Counted from the first letter of the stretch, positions 1-7,887 are shown. The stretch is DNA of 13,117 nucleotides from Trachelipus rathkii (GCA_015478945.1 JABUQX010032593.1:15001-28117); one strand, 5' to 3'. Program-made: numbers and translations. Notes: generated by a model from the sequence alone, not told the origin.

Positions 1-160
1 TATTAATTTTATTTTAATATTTTTTGGTTTGAAATTTTATCATTATATTGCTGTAAGCCTTGAAAATGGGAAGAAGTATTCTTAACCGAAACTAGTCGCA
101 GATATAGCTTAGTCGGCTAATAATATTTAAAATGTTAAATTTTGTTTTGGTAAATACTTG

Positions 161-161
<1 letters not shown>
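1..161. other. AT-rich left flank, no gene seen
   Basis: This stretch is AT-rich and carries no open frame of note. One TAGCTTAGTCGG string at 105-116 fits the A-box of a Pol III internal promoter, but no B-box follows it. It is therefore at most a scrap of a tRNA-like repeat. Confidence 0.5.
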
Positions 162-201
<40 letters not shown>

Positions 202-206
202 TAATA

Positions 207-282
<76 letters not shown>
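162..282. repeat. (TA)n microsatellite
   Basis: An almost pure TA dinucleotide tract of about 120 bp, with one interruption near 196-212 where TAATATAATAATATA variants appear. It is followed by a short GT-rich run (GTGTGTTGTGTTAGTGTGTGTG). Length in the real genome is uncertain because such tracts are collapsed or expanded by polymerase slippage and by assembly. Confidence 0.95.
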
Positions 283-286
<4 letters not shown>

Positions 287-509
287 GTGTGTTGTGTTAG
301 TGTGTGTGTAACGCAGATTTGAAGCTTATGGGTTATATCAACCACGGATAAAAAGTTACTGTGCGATTATAAAAATAAATAAAATACAAGTCTACAACAG
401 TTGGTAATTTAAAAAATTTGGTCATGAAGGGTGAGTAAAAATAAAAATACCTATTTGAAAAACGTAAAGTAATTTTAAGTAATATTTATGGTGTTGACTA
501 GTACTGAGT
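283..509. other. Non-coding flank downstream of hAT pseudogene
   Basis: This is the side where the 3' end of the hAT element (read on the minus strand) and its second terminal inverted repeat should lie. I find no G-run or GGGCGTAGGC-like terminus here. The 3' terminus was probably lost, possibly during growth of the neighbouring TA tract. No other feature is visible. Confidence 0.45.
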
Positions 510-2430
510 CCCTGAGTGGTAACTATTATTAAATCTAAACTAAGCATTAGACGCCTTGGATTTTTAGTGAATTTAGCAATTACATTTGCTTCCAATTCGT
601 TCATTTTTTTCACTTCACCTAATTTTTATGAATACTCCATCCTACATAGTCATTATGCCTGTCTTTGTCATGTTTTTCTTAGCCAAGTCCTTACTCTTCG
701 CAGAGTGCTGAAAGAACCTTCCAATGCATAAACTGACTTGAAAACACGGTAGCACCATTGCAGTTAATAGACAGGGGTTTCTGATTTGAGGAAAAAAGGG
801 TTCGGCTTCTTTAATAACCTCAGCAAGATGGAAGTTTTTCAACTTTTTGCTATATCCATTTTTTTATTCAGGCCACAAGGTATACCATACAGTCAGTTTC
901 GTATGAATTTTATTGACATTCAAAATCAATAAAACTCTGACAAATATTTTACTTTCTCACGCAAACTGCAACTGGGAGCAAACCTACATAAGATAACGGA
1001 TGGCAATGAAAAAGTAAAATGCTGGCACGGTTAATTTTCTGAAAATCTAGTCTCGAAAGAGGATGAAAGTGAGTCAAGATACGGCACAAGTACAGAACGT
1101 TTCAAATTAATTCAGAGCAGAAAAAGTTTCAGGGCGAATGATTTGCTTTAATGTTGTTGAGAATTGTACTTTTGCTAGGTGGTGCGAGTTCTACTAAGAA
1201 CCAGCAGTAATAACACTGGCGATAAGAGCAAGACCAACAATTAATTGATCGCAGTTTTTTTGGCATTGGTCTTTGAACCAACCTTCAAAATCTTTGGATC
1301 ATGATCAGAGTATTGTTTAAGGTAAAATTTTTTGTTTGAAATACTGTTAACCACTGGTTCAACTAAGCAAAATATTTTGTTATTACGGAAGAGGTAATAA
1401 TAAATTGGGTCTTGTTGCCGAACAGAATAATAGGAAAGCGTTTTCTTGTTTGATTGTTGCCTTCAACATTTTTATCAATAAATTTGTATGGAAAATAGCA
1501 ATACTATGATATTTTTTTGGTCCAACCGGTTTCACAAAGTTTAGGCAAGTTGGGAATGTATTTTTCTTTTTTAGGTTGGAGTCTCTGAAAAAGTTTGTTT
1601 TTTATTCTGCAAATTAGTATTTTAAATTTCCGGAATAATGTTTAGGTCATAATGACAAAATTAAGCCGATGGCTTACACAGTGAAAATATAATCTTTTTT
1701 TTTATATCTTTTCCCGCAGTTTCTTTTTGAACCCTATGTTCTATCCTGCAATCGCGGCGCATTGTGTCGTACCCCTGACCAACGCATAGACTCGGCTTCT
1801 AATCTTTTCTAAAAACAAATCAATCGTTTTGGCAATGGTTCAAGAACTTCAAACCCCAGAAATTCTTCTCGAACAGTCATTTTTTCAAGATCGAAAAACC
1901 TTAATGCTATAGAAAATTGTTCGTTGCCTGACAAATCCGCAGTTTCATCTGCCAATATGGAGAAGATACAAAAAAATTTTTGCAACTGCGACAATCATGT
2001 TTTTTTTTATGATAATTCCACACAAATTGATCAGTTCATTTTAAATCATCGAGACGTCCAGACGGCATTGTTCTGTCCTTGAATATGTTCTTTCAATTCC
2101 ACATCACCAACATTCTTTTCGCAACTTAAATCAGGTCCTTCAAAAAATTCCCTCATGCAAGGTCCTTTTCAACTTAAAGTAAGTCATGGTCCGCAAAAAA
2201 AATTATGGTTCTTTCAAATTGCTGTAATATTCTTTTATTATTTTCCTGTAAACAATTATTTTTTTGATGTTTTGTCTGCCACGCTGAATAATCAACGAGT
2301 ACGCTTTCGTGATGATTTTAACAGCTATGGCAGCCGCAAATGCTATCGCATACTGAGAGTTTTAGCGGAGAATAATGACAGAAGAAGCCAGCAGTATAAA
2401 AGCACAAAGCTGTTGACTTAAGCCAATATG
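510..2430 (-). pseudogene. hAT transposase pseudogene, DUF4371 / 52 kDa repressor-like type
   Basis: Reading the minus strand across several frames recovers an almost complete transposase body. In order: an N-terminal stretch with QQFERTIIFF near 2190-2230 and GNFLKDLI near 2120; the DUF4371 core IFSILADETADLSGNEQ with VREEFLGFEV (1809-1994); GQGYD at 1766-1780, followed by HRVQKE and a degraded Cys/His region; LCETGW at about 1519-1536, matching the family's LCxTRW motif with R changed to G; and a C-terminal dimerisation motif SFSTLRRVRTWLRKT at 671-716 followed by VIAKFTKNPRRL near 560. Intact relatives are about 600-800 residues and work in the nucleus on their own transposon ends. Here at least six frameshifts and several stops separate the blocks, and the N-terminal zinc finger is not visible. 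Homopolymer sequencing errors could account for some shifts but not for the in-frame stops. Family assignment rests on motif recognition. Confidence 0.9.
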
Positions 2431-2617
2431 AAAAAGGAAAACACATTAAAACTTTAAGAAAAAAAAATAAATATAATACGTTTATAATACGTTTATTAAT
2501 TAGTAATTACTTACTTCATTATCTATCGATTAATGTATTTTTTTCAGTTTTTCTGCTAATAAACCCTTAAAACGTCGTCTGCAAAACATATAAGGTTTAA
2601 TAATTTTTTTTGGCCAA
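2431..2617 (-). other. AT-rich leader of the hAT element
   Basis: This stretch lies between the readable start of the transposase body and the G/C-run terminus. It is AT-rich, with a TTTATAATACG direct repeat near 2475-2495. No zinc-finger coding could be read in any minus-strand frame, so the missing N-terminus has either decayed or been deleted. Confidence 0.5.
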
Positions 2618-2659
2618 GATTTAGGGGGGGCAAGTGCTCCTGCCCCCCTGCCTACGCCC
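2618..2659 (-). repeat. hAT 5' terminal repeat with G/C hairpin
   Basis: Plus strand shows a 7-G run, then CAAGTGCTCC, then TGCCCCCCTGCCTACGCCCA. GGGGGGCA (2625-2632) pairs with TGCCCCCC (2641-2648) across an 8-nt loop, giving a perfect 8-bp stem. On the minus strand the outer end reads GGGCGTAGGCAGGGGGGC, the style of terminus common in hAT elements with DUF4371 transposases. The expected leading CA dinucleotide is not clear because the TA tract begins immediately. Confidence 0.8.
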
Positions 2660-2704
<45 letters not shown>

Positions 2705-2715
2705 TGTATATATTG

Positions 2716-2755
<40 letters not shown>

Positions 2756-2769
2756 ATATATATATAATA
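2660..2769. repeat. (TA)n microsatellite
   Basis: Two TA tracts separated by a short TTTTTGTATATATTGTA interruption. They lie between the hAT terminus and the SINE-like array. Confidence 0.95.
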
Positions 2770-3063
2770 AACATCCCTAGGCCATTACTTACCGTAACTG
2801 TGTTTCCGAACCCAAGCAGGCGTGTTACTACCACAATGACCACGAGAGCTAAAGGAGATCTACCGTTTAACTTCTGATAGATTTTCATCTTCCCAGATGA
2901 ATAAGTAACGTCAATCTTGACAGTGAACCTTTGGCAGACCTCCCCGCTCACACTCGGGTCAGGGGTCAAACAAGGTTTTGCTTAGTCGAAAGTTTAATTC
3001 GGGACTCACATTGTATGCATGATATTAGTGCTAAGTAAAAACGCACTTTTATATGTATATATA
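2770..3063 (-). mobile_element. tRNA-derived SINE-like unit, copy 1 (degraded)
   Basis: About 294 bp aligning end to end with the next unit. It lacks roughly 19 bp inside the tRNA-like head, so ACCCTCGCTGTTGGTAAAG is missing, and its B-box position (2801-2813) has an extra C. The body keeps TTGGCAGACCTCCCCGCTCA and ATTCGGGACTCACATTGTAT almost unchanged. Because the internal Pol III promoter is damaged, this copy is unlikely to be transcribed from its own head. Confidence 0.8.
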
Positions 3064-3367
3064 ATCATCCCTAGGCTTTCTTACCTAACTGGGTTTCGAA
3101 CCCACACCCTCGCTGTTGGTAAAGCAGGCGTGTTACCACCTGACCACGATGAGCTAAAAGGAGATCTACCGTTTACTTCTGAAAGATTTTCATCTTCCCA
3201 GAAGAATAAGGTACGTCAGTCTGACAGTGAACCTTTGGCAGACCTCCCCGCTCACACTCGGGTCAGGGGTCACACAGGGTTTTGATTAGGCGAAAGTATA
3301 ATTCGGGACTCACATTGTATGCATGATATTAGTGCTAAGTAAAAACGCACTTTTATATGTATATATA
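3064..3367 (-). mobile_element. tRNA-derived SINE-like unit, copy 2 (full)
   Basis: A full 304-bp unit. Read on the minus strand, 3156-3144 gives TAGCTCATCGTGG, an A-box-like string with one extra base, and 3103-3091 gives GGGTTCGAAACCC, a perfect B-box and T-arm stem. The two boxes are about 40 bp apart, as in tRNA genes. No acceptor stem or convincing anticodon loop can be drawn, so this is a tRNA-derived repeat rather than a tRNA gene. After the head the unit runs through a TATATACATATA linker into a unique tail and then into the next copy, with no poly-A between copies. That is tandem or satellite organisation, unusual for a SINE. The long frame through 3019-3285 is not a gene. Confidence 0.8.
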
Positions 3368-3439
3368 ATCATCCCTAGGCTTTCTTACCTAACTGGGTTT
3401 CGAACCCACACCCTCGCTGTTGGTAAAGCAGGCGTGTTT
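3368..3439 (-). mobile_element. tRNA-derived SINE-like unit, truncated copy 3
   Basis: The first 72 bp are practically identical to copy 2, including a perfect B-box at 3395-3407. The copy breaks off inside the tRNA-like head just after GCAGGCGTGTT. The sequence beyond the break begins AGGTGGTAAG, the reverse complement of the TTACCACCT that should have come next, which hints at a fold-back junction. Confidence 0.8.
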
Positions 3440-3865
3440 AGGTGGTAAGAAGAAATCTTTCAGAATCGTATACAGAGATAGTCCGAGATGGAGTCTGAGT
3501 CAGAGGAGTCGGAGTGGTGCCGGCCCCGGTGCTGAGTCGGTGCGGTCCGAGTTATAAATATTCGTTAGTCCCATATTAGTGTCAAAATATTTGTTTATAA
3601 GTCGTAGAACTCGCATATGAGAGTTGTAAGTTCGTAAAGGGTATCTGAAGAAAATGCAGGGAACGCCAGAAAATAGAAGAAGAGGAGGAAGGAGGAATGA
3701 AGGACGGAGGAGTCTGACAGAGGAGCACATAGTTGTGTACCAAGCGCCGGTGCTGGAGCCGGTGTGGTGTCTAGATTTAGTAAACATTCGTTTAGCCCCA
3801 TATTGGTATCAATGTATACGTTTAAGGTTACCATATTTTCTGAAGAAAAATCGGACACACATCAA
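3440..3865. repeat. Unclassified segment with internal diverged direct duplication
   Basis: Two related halves lie here: about 3515-3655 and about 3740-3850. Both start with a GCCGGTGCTG-like GC stretch, pass through ATTCGTTAG(T/C)CCCATATT and end in CTGAAGAAAA. Offsets between matching landmarks fall from about 227 to 195 bp, so they differ by indels. A purine-rich stretch rich in GGA and GAA (3665-3715) separates them. Open frames exist on both strands but show no domain I recognise and no conserved frame between the halves. I treat it as non-coding repeat of unknown family. Confidence 0.55.
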
Positions 3866-3920
3866 TATAATATAATATATATATACTATATATATATATC
3901 TATTTATAATATATAGTATA

Positions 3921-3990
<70 letters not shown>

Positions 3991-4046
3991 ATATATATAA
4001 GTACCTATATATATATACATATAATATATACATATATATATATTTT
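3866..4046. repeat. (TA)n microsatellite, about 180 bp
   Basis: A long TA tract with AATATA and ATACTA variants. It adjoins the 3' side of the second hAT remnant. Confidence 0.95.
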
Positions 4047-4062
4047 ACATTTAGTTGACTTT

Positions 4063-4737
4063 TCATTGTGGTGCTTTTTTGTATTTTTCGGAAGAATGAA
4101 TTTTCCTTATTAGTTCTGCTCCTCCAAAGATCATTTTATAAAAATCACAACAGGTTTAATCATAGTGTAATTTTGGTAATTAAAAGCGCCTTCAAAGTAT
4201 TTACAGAGAGTTATGTTTTATCGCTAGTCCACAAGCTGTTCATTAAAGAAAACACTCTTTCCGTAGCGGCATTTGTTCCGGGCAAGCAGAGAAGAAATTC
4301 CACCAGTTTAAGAATGTTAGAATAAGGTCAATTATTCTCAATAAAATAAGTAAAAATTTCAACCCAACATTCGACTGGAGGCATTCCTCTTGATCTCCAG
4401 GTGGACAAAACTTCTGGTCGCAAATACTGTTTAACATAGACGAACTCATCGTATAAAGCAGTCTCATCAACTGAGAATTGTGGCATAAGTTCAAGAATAA
4501 AACATTGGGTATTTTGTATTTCCTCCCAGCAGGGCATTTTCTGCAAGGTAATCCAGGTAAAATTTTTCAAATTATCAATAGGTTTGATCCATTTATTCAA
4601 ATACTTAATTTCAGTTTTATAAAAAGTATACACATATTGTCTAAATTTTGCTACTTCTGATCCAAGTCCCTCTTTCTCCAATTTTTTAAGTATTGATGAT
4701 GCGGCTGTCGTAATAAGTAGTACGGAAGGGATATTGC
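4063..4737 (-). pseudogene. hAT transposase C-terminal fragment with dimerisation domain (second family)
   Basis: The minus strand from about 4737 reads IPSVLLITTAASSILKKLEK, then KYLNKWIKPIDNLKNFTWI, PCWEEIQ, ALYDEFVYVKQYL and WVEIFTYFIENN. A TGA at 4328-4330 follows, after which the same frame continues as ILKLVEFLLCLPGTNAATER, VFSLMNSLWTSDKT. More in-frame stops occur at 4211-4213, 4160-4162 and 4145-4147. One frameshift near 4140 restores FYKMIFGGAELIRKIHSSEKY before a final TGA at 4063-4065. The PGTNA.TERVFS block is the hallmark hAT C-terminal dimerisation motif. About 220 codons remain, and the catalytic DUF4371 half is missing because the frame runs into tandem repeats above 4740. It is a different subfamily from the pseudogene at 510-2430, whose dimerisation motif is SFSTLRRVRTWLRKT. 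It cannot be the displaced half of that copy because both carry a C-terminus. Confidence 0.9.
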
Positions 4738-5120
4738 ATGCCCAAATTGGGTTTTTATCATAAAATCGGGACGAAATCGGGACTTTACCTTTTTGGGCAA
4801 CCTGAATTTTTTACCTTAACTTTTTTTTGGGGACTTGACCTTTTTTGAGCACCCTATTTTTTGAGAACCCGGATTTTTTGAGAACCCGGATTTTTTGAGA
4901 ACCCGGATTTTTTGAGAACCCGGATTTTTTGAGAACCCAAGATTTTTTGAGAACCCAAATTTTTTGAGAACCCAAATTTTTTTGAGAACCCAATTTTTTT
5001 GAGAACCCAAATTTTTTTGAGAACCCAAATTTTTTGGCAACCCTAATTTTTTGGTAATCCTAATTTTTTGGCAACCTTAATTTTTTGGCAACCCTAATTT
5101 TTACGGCAACCCTGATTTTT
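4738..5120. repeat. 17-bp minisatellite with three variant blocks
   Basis: Tandem units of GAGAACCCGGATTTTTT (17 bp) start near 4855, after irregular related sequence from about 4740. Variants are blocked: CCGG units (about 4861-4927), CCAA units (about 4930-5035), then GGCAACCCTAATTTTTT units (about 5036-5120). Length wobble is mostly in the T run. The repeat period is not a multiple of three, so the lysine-rich minus-strand frames across it are by-products. Confidence 0.9.
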
Positions 5121-5121
5121 G

Positions 5122-5170
5122 GCAACCCTTCGAAAAAGGGTTGCGCCAAACGGTTGCGTCAGCAACCGTT
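5122..5170. repeat. Twin adjacent 9-bp hairpins
   Basis: GCAACCCTT (5122-5130) pairs perfectly with AAGGGTTGC (5136-5144) over a 5-nt loop. AACGGTTGC (5149-5157) pairs perfectly with GCAACCGTT (5162-5170) over a GTCA loop. A GTACGTAC palindrome follows at 5171-5178. The first stem reuses the GGCAACCC of the preceding array unit. The role is unknown. It may mark an array end or a mobile-element end. Confidence 0.8.
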
Positions 5171-5194
5171 GTACGTACCCCACCCTAATTTTTT

Positions 5195-5437
5195 CGACCA
5201 ACCCTTTGGTCATCCATGGGTCAATTTTTGCCCACGGTAATTTTTTGATCTTCCTTTAGGGACTTAGCCCCTTTTTTGACGTCTTAACCTTGTTTGACCC
5301 TGATATTCAGGCCTCGACCTTGCCAGATACCATGGGTCAATTTTGGCCCACGCTAATTTTTTGACCACTCGTGGCCCACCCGTCACATATTTCGTTCCTA
5401 ACTGAACGCATGTATGGATCTATCCTAACTTGAACAC

Positions 5438-5487
<50 letters not shown>

Positions 5488-5875
5488 ACACTTATACCCT
5501 ACATTTCACCTAATGACAACTTACAACTCACCTTAGATAACTTGCACTTCAATTTACACTTATACACACGTACAAACACACGACCAATCCTTTGGTCTTC
5601 ATGGGTCAATTTTGACCACCCTAATTTTGGCCCCCCTTTAAGGGGCTTAGCCCTAATTTTTTGATGCTTTACCTTTTTGTCCTTGACCTTTTCTCCAAAG
5701 CTTGACAGATACATGGGTCAATTTTGACCCACGGTAATTTTTTGTCCTTCCTTTAGGGGCTTTGCCCTTTTTTTGATGTCTTAACCTTGTTTGACCATGA
5801 TATTCTCGGCCTTGACCTTGCCACATACCATGGGTCAATTTTGACCCACGTAACTTGATGGCTTTGATGGTTCCC
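5195..5875. repeat. ~117-bp satellite with palindromic core, interrupted
   Basis: Five CATGGGTCAATTTT starts occur at 5215, 5331, 5600, 5712 and 5829, with spacings 116, 269, 112 and 117. Each unit runs through (A/G)GGGGCTTAGCCC-like, TTGATGTCTTAACCTTGTTT and CCTTGACCTTGCCA.ATAC strings. The core TGGGTCAATTTTGACCCA is a perfect 8+2+8 hairpin at 5714-5731 and 5831-5848. Blocks beginning near 5197 and 5582 both carry CCTTTGGTC upstream of the core, suggesting a higher-order period of about 385 bp. A CA microsatellite and unique sequence sit in the gap. The minus-strand frames here are not genes. Confidence 0.85.
5436..5486. repeat. (CA)n microsatellite
   Basis: About 25 CA dinucleotides within the gap of the ~117-bp satellite. 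It is preceded at 5422-5443 by a 22-nt module that recurs exactly at 7727-7748. Confidence 0.95.
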
Positions 5876-5929
5876 AATCACAGTAAGAAGTATCTAGTGA
5901 TGTTCTAATTAAGTGTTCTATGATTATTC

Positions 5930-6058
5930 TAGAGTGCCAGGTGAGTGCGAGGTGAGTGCCAAGTGAGTGCCAATGAGTGCCAATGGGTGCCAACAAGTGA
6001 GGGCCAATGAGTGCCAAGTGAGTGCCACATAGTGCCAACTGAGTGCCACTTTTTCAGC
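5930..6058. repeat. 10-11-bp minisatellite (GTGAGTGCCAA)
   Basis: About a dozen degenerate copies of GTGAGTGCCAA with substitutions such as GGTGCCAA and GGGCCAA. The flanks (5876-5929 and 6059-6095) show nothing else. Confidence 0.85.
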
Positions 6059-6095
6059 CTTTTCTAGCCTCCCTGAGCCCTAGAATCGCCCTAAT

Positions 6096-6113
6096 ATGGG
6101 TGTCTACACCCAT
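6096..6113. repeat. Perfect 8-bp hairpin
   Basis: ATGGGTGT (6096-6103) and ACACCCAT (6106-6113) are perfect complements with a 2-nt CT loop. This is the same 8+2+8 geometry as the core of the ~117-bp satellite, though the sequence differs. Confidence 0.75.
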
Positions 6114-6199
6114 GTTATAAGGTAATGAGAATCGATTGGTGTATTTACAAGTTGCTAGGATGCCTTCCTACTATGAGTTAGTATTTTTCTACCACTTAT

Positions 6200-6224
6200 A
6201 GCCTATATATTATATATATATAAT

Positions 6225-6281
<57 letters not shown>

Positions 6282-6306
6282 TATATATATAATATATATA
6301 TATATA
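6200..6306. repeat. (TA)n microsatellite
   Basis: TA tract with AATATA interruptions, followed by ACGCACCCCTGCC. Confidence 0.95.
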
Positions 6307-6428
6307 CGCACCCCTGCCGAATTTTTTTTTAATTTAATAAATTTTTAAAATTGTATGTAAGAAGAAAAATCCAGAGGTCTGATATATAAACATTTTTATT
6401 TTACTAGTTTAAACTCACATATTTATTA
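6307..6428. other. AT-rich spacer, nothing recognised
   Basis: AT-rich sequence between the TA tract and the ~224-bp repeats. No frame, RNA or repeat is recognised beyond T and A homopolymers. Confidence 0.4.
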
Positions 6429-7260
6429 ACATTACATACCTTAAAGCAGTAAATCAAGTATATCAATAGATGTGTTACTAACACCTAAGGGATTAGATGC
6501 TTTTGTTTTACTGCTTGACTGCTTTAACTCATGTTTAACTGCTTTATAAATCACTGCTTTACTGCTTTACTCCACATACATTACATACCTTAAAGCAGTA
6601 AATCAGTAAAATCAATAGAGGTGTTACGCTAACACCTAAGGGATTAGTATGCTTTGTTTTACTGCTTTTACTGCTTTAACTTTCCTGTTTACCTGCTTAT
6701 AACTTTCTGCTTTTACTGCTTTAAACGTCTGCTTTACTGCTTTACTTTTTCTGCTTTACTGCTTTACACTTTCTGCTTTAACTGCTTCATATATTTATGA
6801 ACATTACATACCTTAAAGCAGTAAAATCAGTAAATCAATAGAGGTGTTACCTTAACACCTAAGGGATTAGTATGCTTTGTTTTACTAGCTTTCTGCTTAA
6901 ACTTTCTACCTTTTACGGGCTTTAAATTTCTCTTTACTGCTTTAACTTTCTGCTTTACTGGCTTTAACTTTCTGCTTTACTGTTTTAACTCATATGTTTT
7001 AACTCTTAACTCATATATTTTATTAACATTAAAAAAAAAAACTACCTTTTTTAAAAAAAACCCAGTAAAACAGTAAATCAGTAAATCAATAGAGGTGGGA
7101 CCTAACACCAAGGGGGGGATTAGTATGCTTTTGTTTTACTGCTTTACTGTTTTAACTCATGTTTTTATCTGCTTTACAACTCATGTTTTCTGTTTAACAT
7201 CATATGTTTTACTGCTTGAACTCATATGTTTTACTGCTTTAACTCATATATTTTTAACAT
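6429..7260. repeat. ~224-bp tandem repeat, four units
   Basis: Units begin with ACATTACATACCTTAAAGCA at 6429, 6578 and 6801, and with a degraded form at 7026. Spacings are 149 (short unit), 223 and 225. Each has AAAGCAGTAAATCAGTAAATCA, a hairpin AGGTGTTA-loop-TAACACCT (perfect at 6619-6637 and 6842-6860), then AAGGGATTAGTATGC. A run of 13-bp TTTCTGCTTTACTGC-like sub-repeats follows. The sub-repeats are the reverse complement of the AAAGCAGTAAA at the unit start, so each unit can fold on itself. Unit 4 has expanded A and G runs (7031-7070 and 7114-7120) that look like sequencing noise. Confidence 0.85.
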
Positions 7261-7411
7261 TAATGTTTTTAATTTGTTTTAATAACTTTTATTTATTTTA
7301 AAATTTCTTTTAGTATTATTTTTATTTATATTAATTATTTATTTTTATTTTTATTTAATTTATACTTAAGTGTTATTTACTTCATGCCTATTGTTATTAT
7401 TAATTTAGAAG
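7261..7411. repeat. AT-rich stretch ending in ACTTCATGCC module
   Basis: T- and A-rich low-complexity sequence. Its end (about 7365-7411) carries TTATTTACTTCATGCCTATT and TTAATTTAGAA, which recur near 9905-9945 and 10051-10092. In all three places a CA-rich tract follows directly. Confidence 0.8.
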
Positions 7412-7412
7412 A

Positions 7413-7443
<31 letters not shown>

Positions 7444-7880
7444 CACACTTACACTTATACACACATTCACTATGACACTTATACACACATTCACTATGAC
7501 ACTTATACACACATTCACTATGACACTATTTACCATAGACACTTACATTTACACTAATACACAGTACCGGACACACTTACACTTACTACACACATTCACT
7601 ATCGACACTATACATTTAACCCATAGACACTTACATTTACACTTACACACAAACACACACACACAGATTTACTTACATCACACACAGATTTACTTACACA
7701 CCGCAGATTTACTTACACTATCCACAATCCTAACTTGAACACCTACACCAGATTTACTTACACTCACACAACAGATTTACTTACACACACAGATTTTACT
7801 TACACACAACAGATTTACTACACTCACACACAGATTTACTTTACACACACTCACACACACCACCAACACGCACAACTCAC
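7412..7880 (+). repeat. CA-rich minisatellite block (left-arm outer part)
   Basis: It starts with (CA)n. Three exact-period 24-bp units beginning ACACTTATACACACATTCAC follow at 7451, 7475 and 7499. CATAGACACTTACATTTACA strings come next, then about eight copies of CAGATTTACTTACACAC between 7668 and 7850. A 22-nt module shared with 5422-5443 interrupts at 7727-7748. The reverse complement of this block, in the same order, lies at 12712-13117. The threonine/histidine-rich frame across it is a by-product of the repeat. Confidence 0.9.
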
Positions 7881-7887
7881 TTAAGAC

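Larger units (their letters stand above)
510..2661 (-). mobile_element. Decayed hAT-superfamily DNA transposon (5' end present, 3' end missing)
   Basis: The element is read from 2661 down to about 510. Its 5' terminus is a G/C-run terminal sequence (2618-2659, minus strand starting near GGGCGTAGGCAGGGGGG), a pattern widely seen at ends of Tip100/Zaphod-like hAT elements. About 190 bp of AT-rich leader follows, then a transposase pseudogene. The 5' terminus directly abuts a TA microsatellite, so insertion into, or later growth of, that tract is likely. No 3' terminal inverted repeat or 8-bp target duplication could be recognised. It is non-autonomous in its present state. Confidence 0.8.

Noticed and set aside
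105..116. A-box-like TAGCTTAGTCGG, possible tRNA gene or SINE head
   Set aside because: No B-box or tRNA fold lies within 100 bp downstream. A 12-bp match alone is not enough.
2155..2421. 88-codon plus-strand frame
   Set aside because: It is antisense to the readable N-terminal part of the hAT transposase pseudogene. The minus strand explains the sequence.
3066..3165. Genuine tRNA gene on the minus strand
   Set aside because: The T-arm and B-box are good, but no acceptor stem pairs and no clear anticodon stem-loop forms. The same sequence is part of a 304-bp tandem repeat.
3019..3285. 88-codon plus-strand frame
   Set aside because: It spans the tRNA-derived repeat unit, and copy 1 of the same unit does not keep it open.
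510..4737. One long hAT element with its C-terminal half displaced to 4063-4737
   Set aside because: Both fossils contain their own, different C-terminal dimerisation motif, and the order on the minus strand is wrong for a single element.
4811..5040. Lys/Ser-rich minus-strand frames (SQKN-type repeats)
   Set aside because: They translate the 17-bp array. Period 17 rotates through frames, so no single protein repeat is under selection.
4855..5120. CRISPR-like array
   Set aside because: Units are 17 bp with no unique spacers, and the setting is clearly eukaryotic.
7472..7738. Thr/His/Leu-rich frame
   Set aside because: It is a direct translation of CA-rich minisatellites (24-bp and 17-bp units), with no coding signal.
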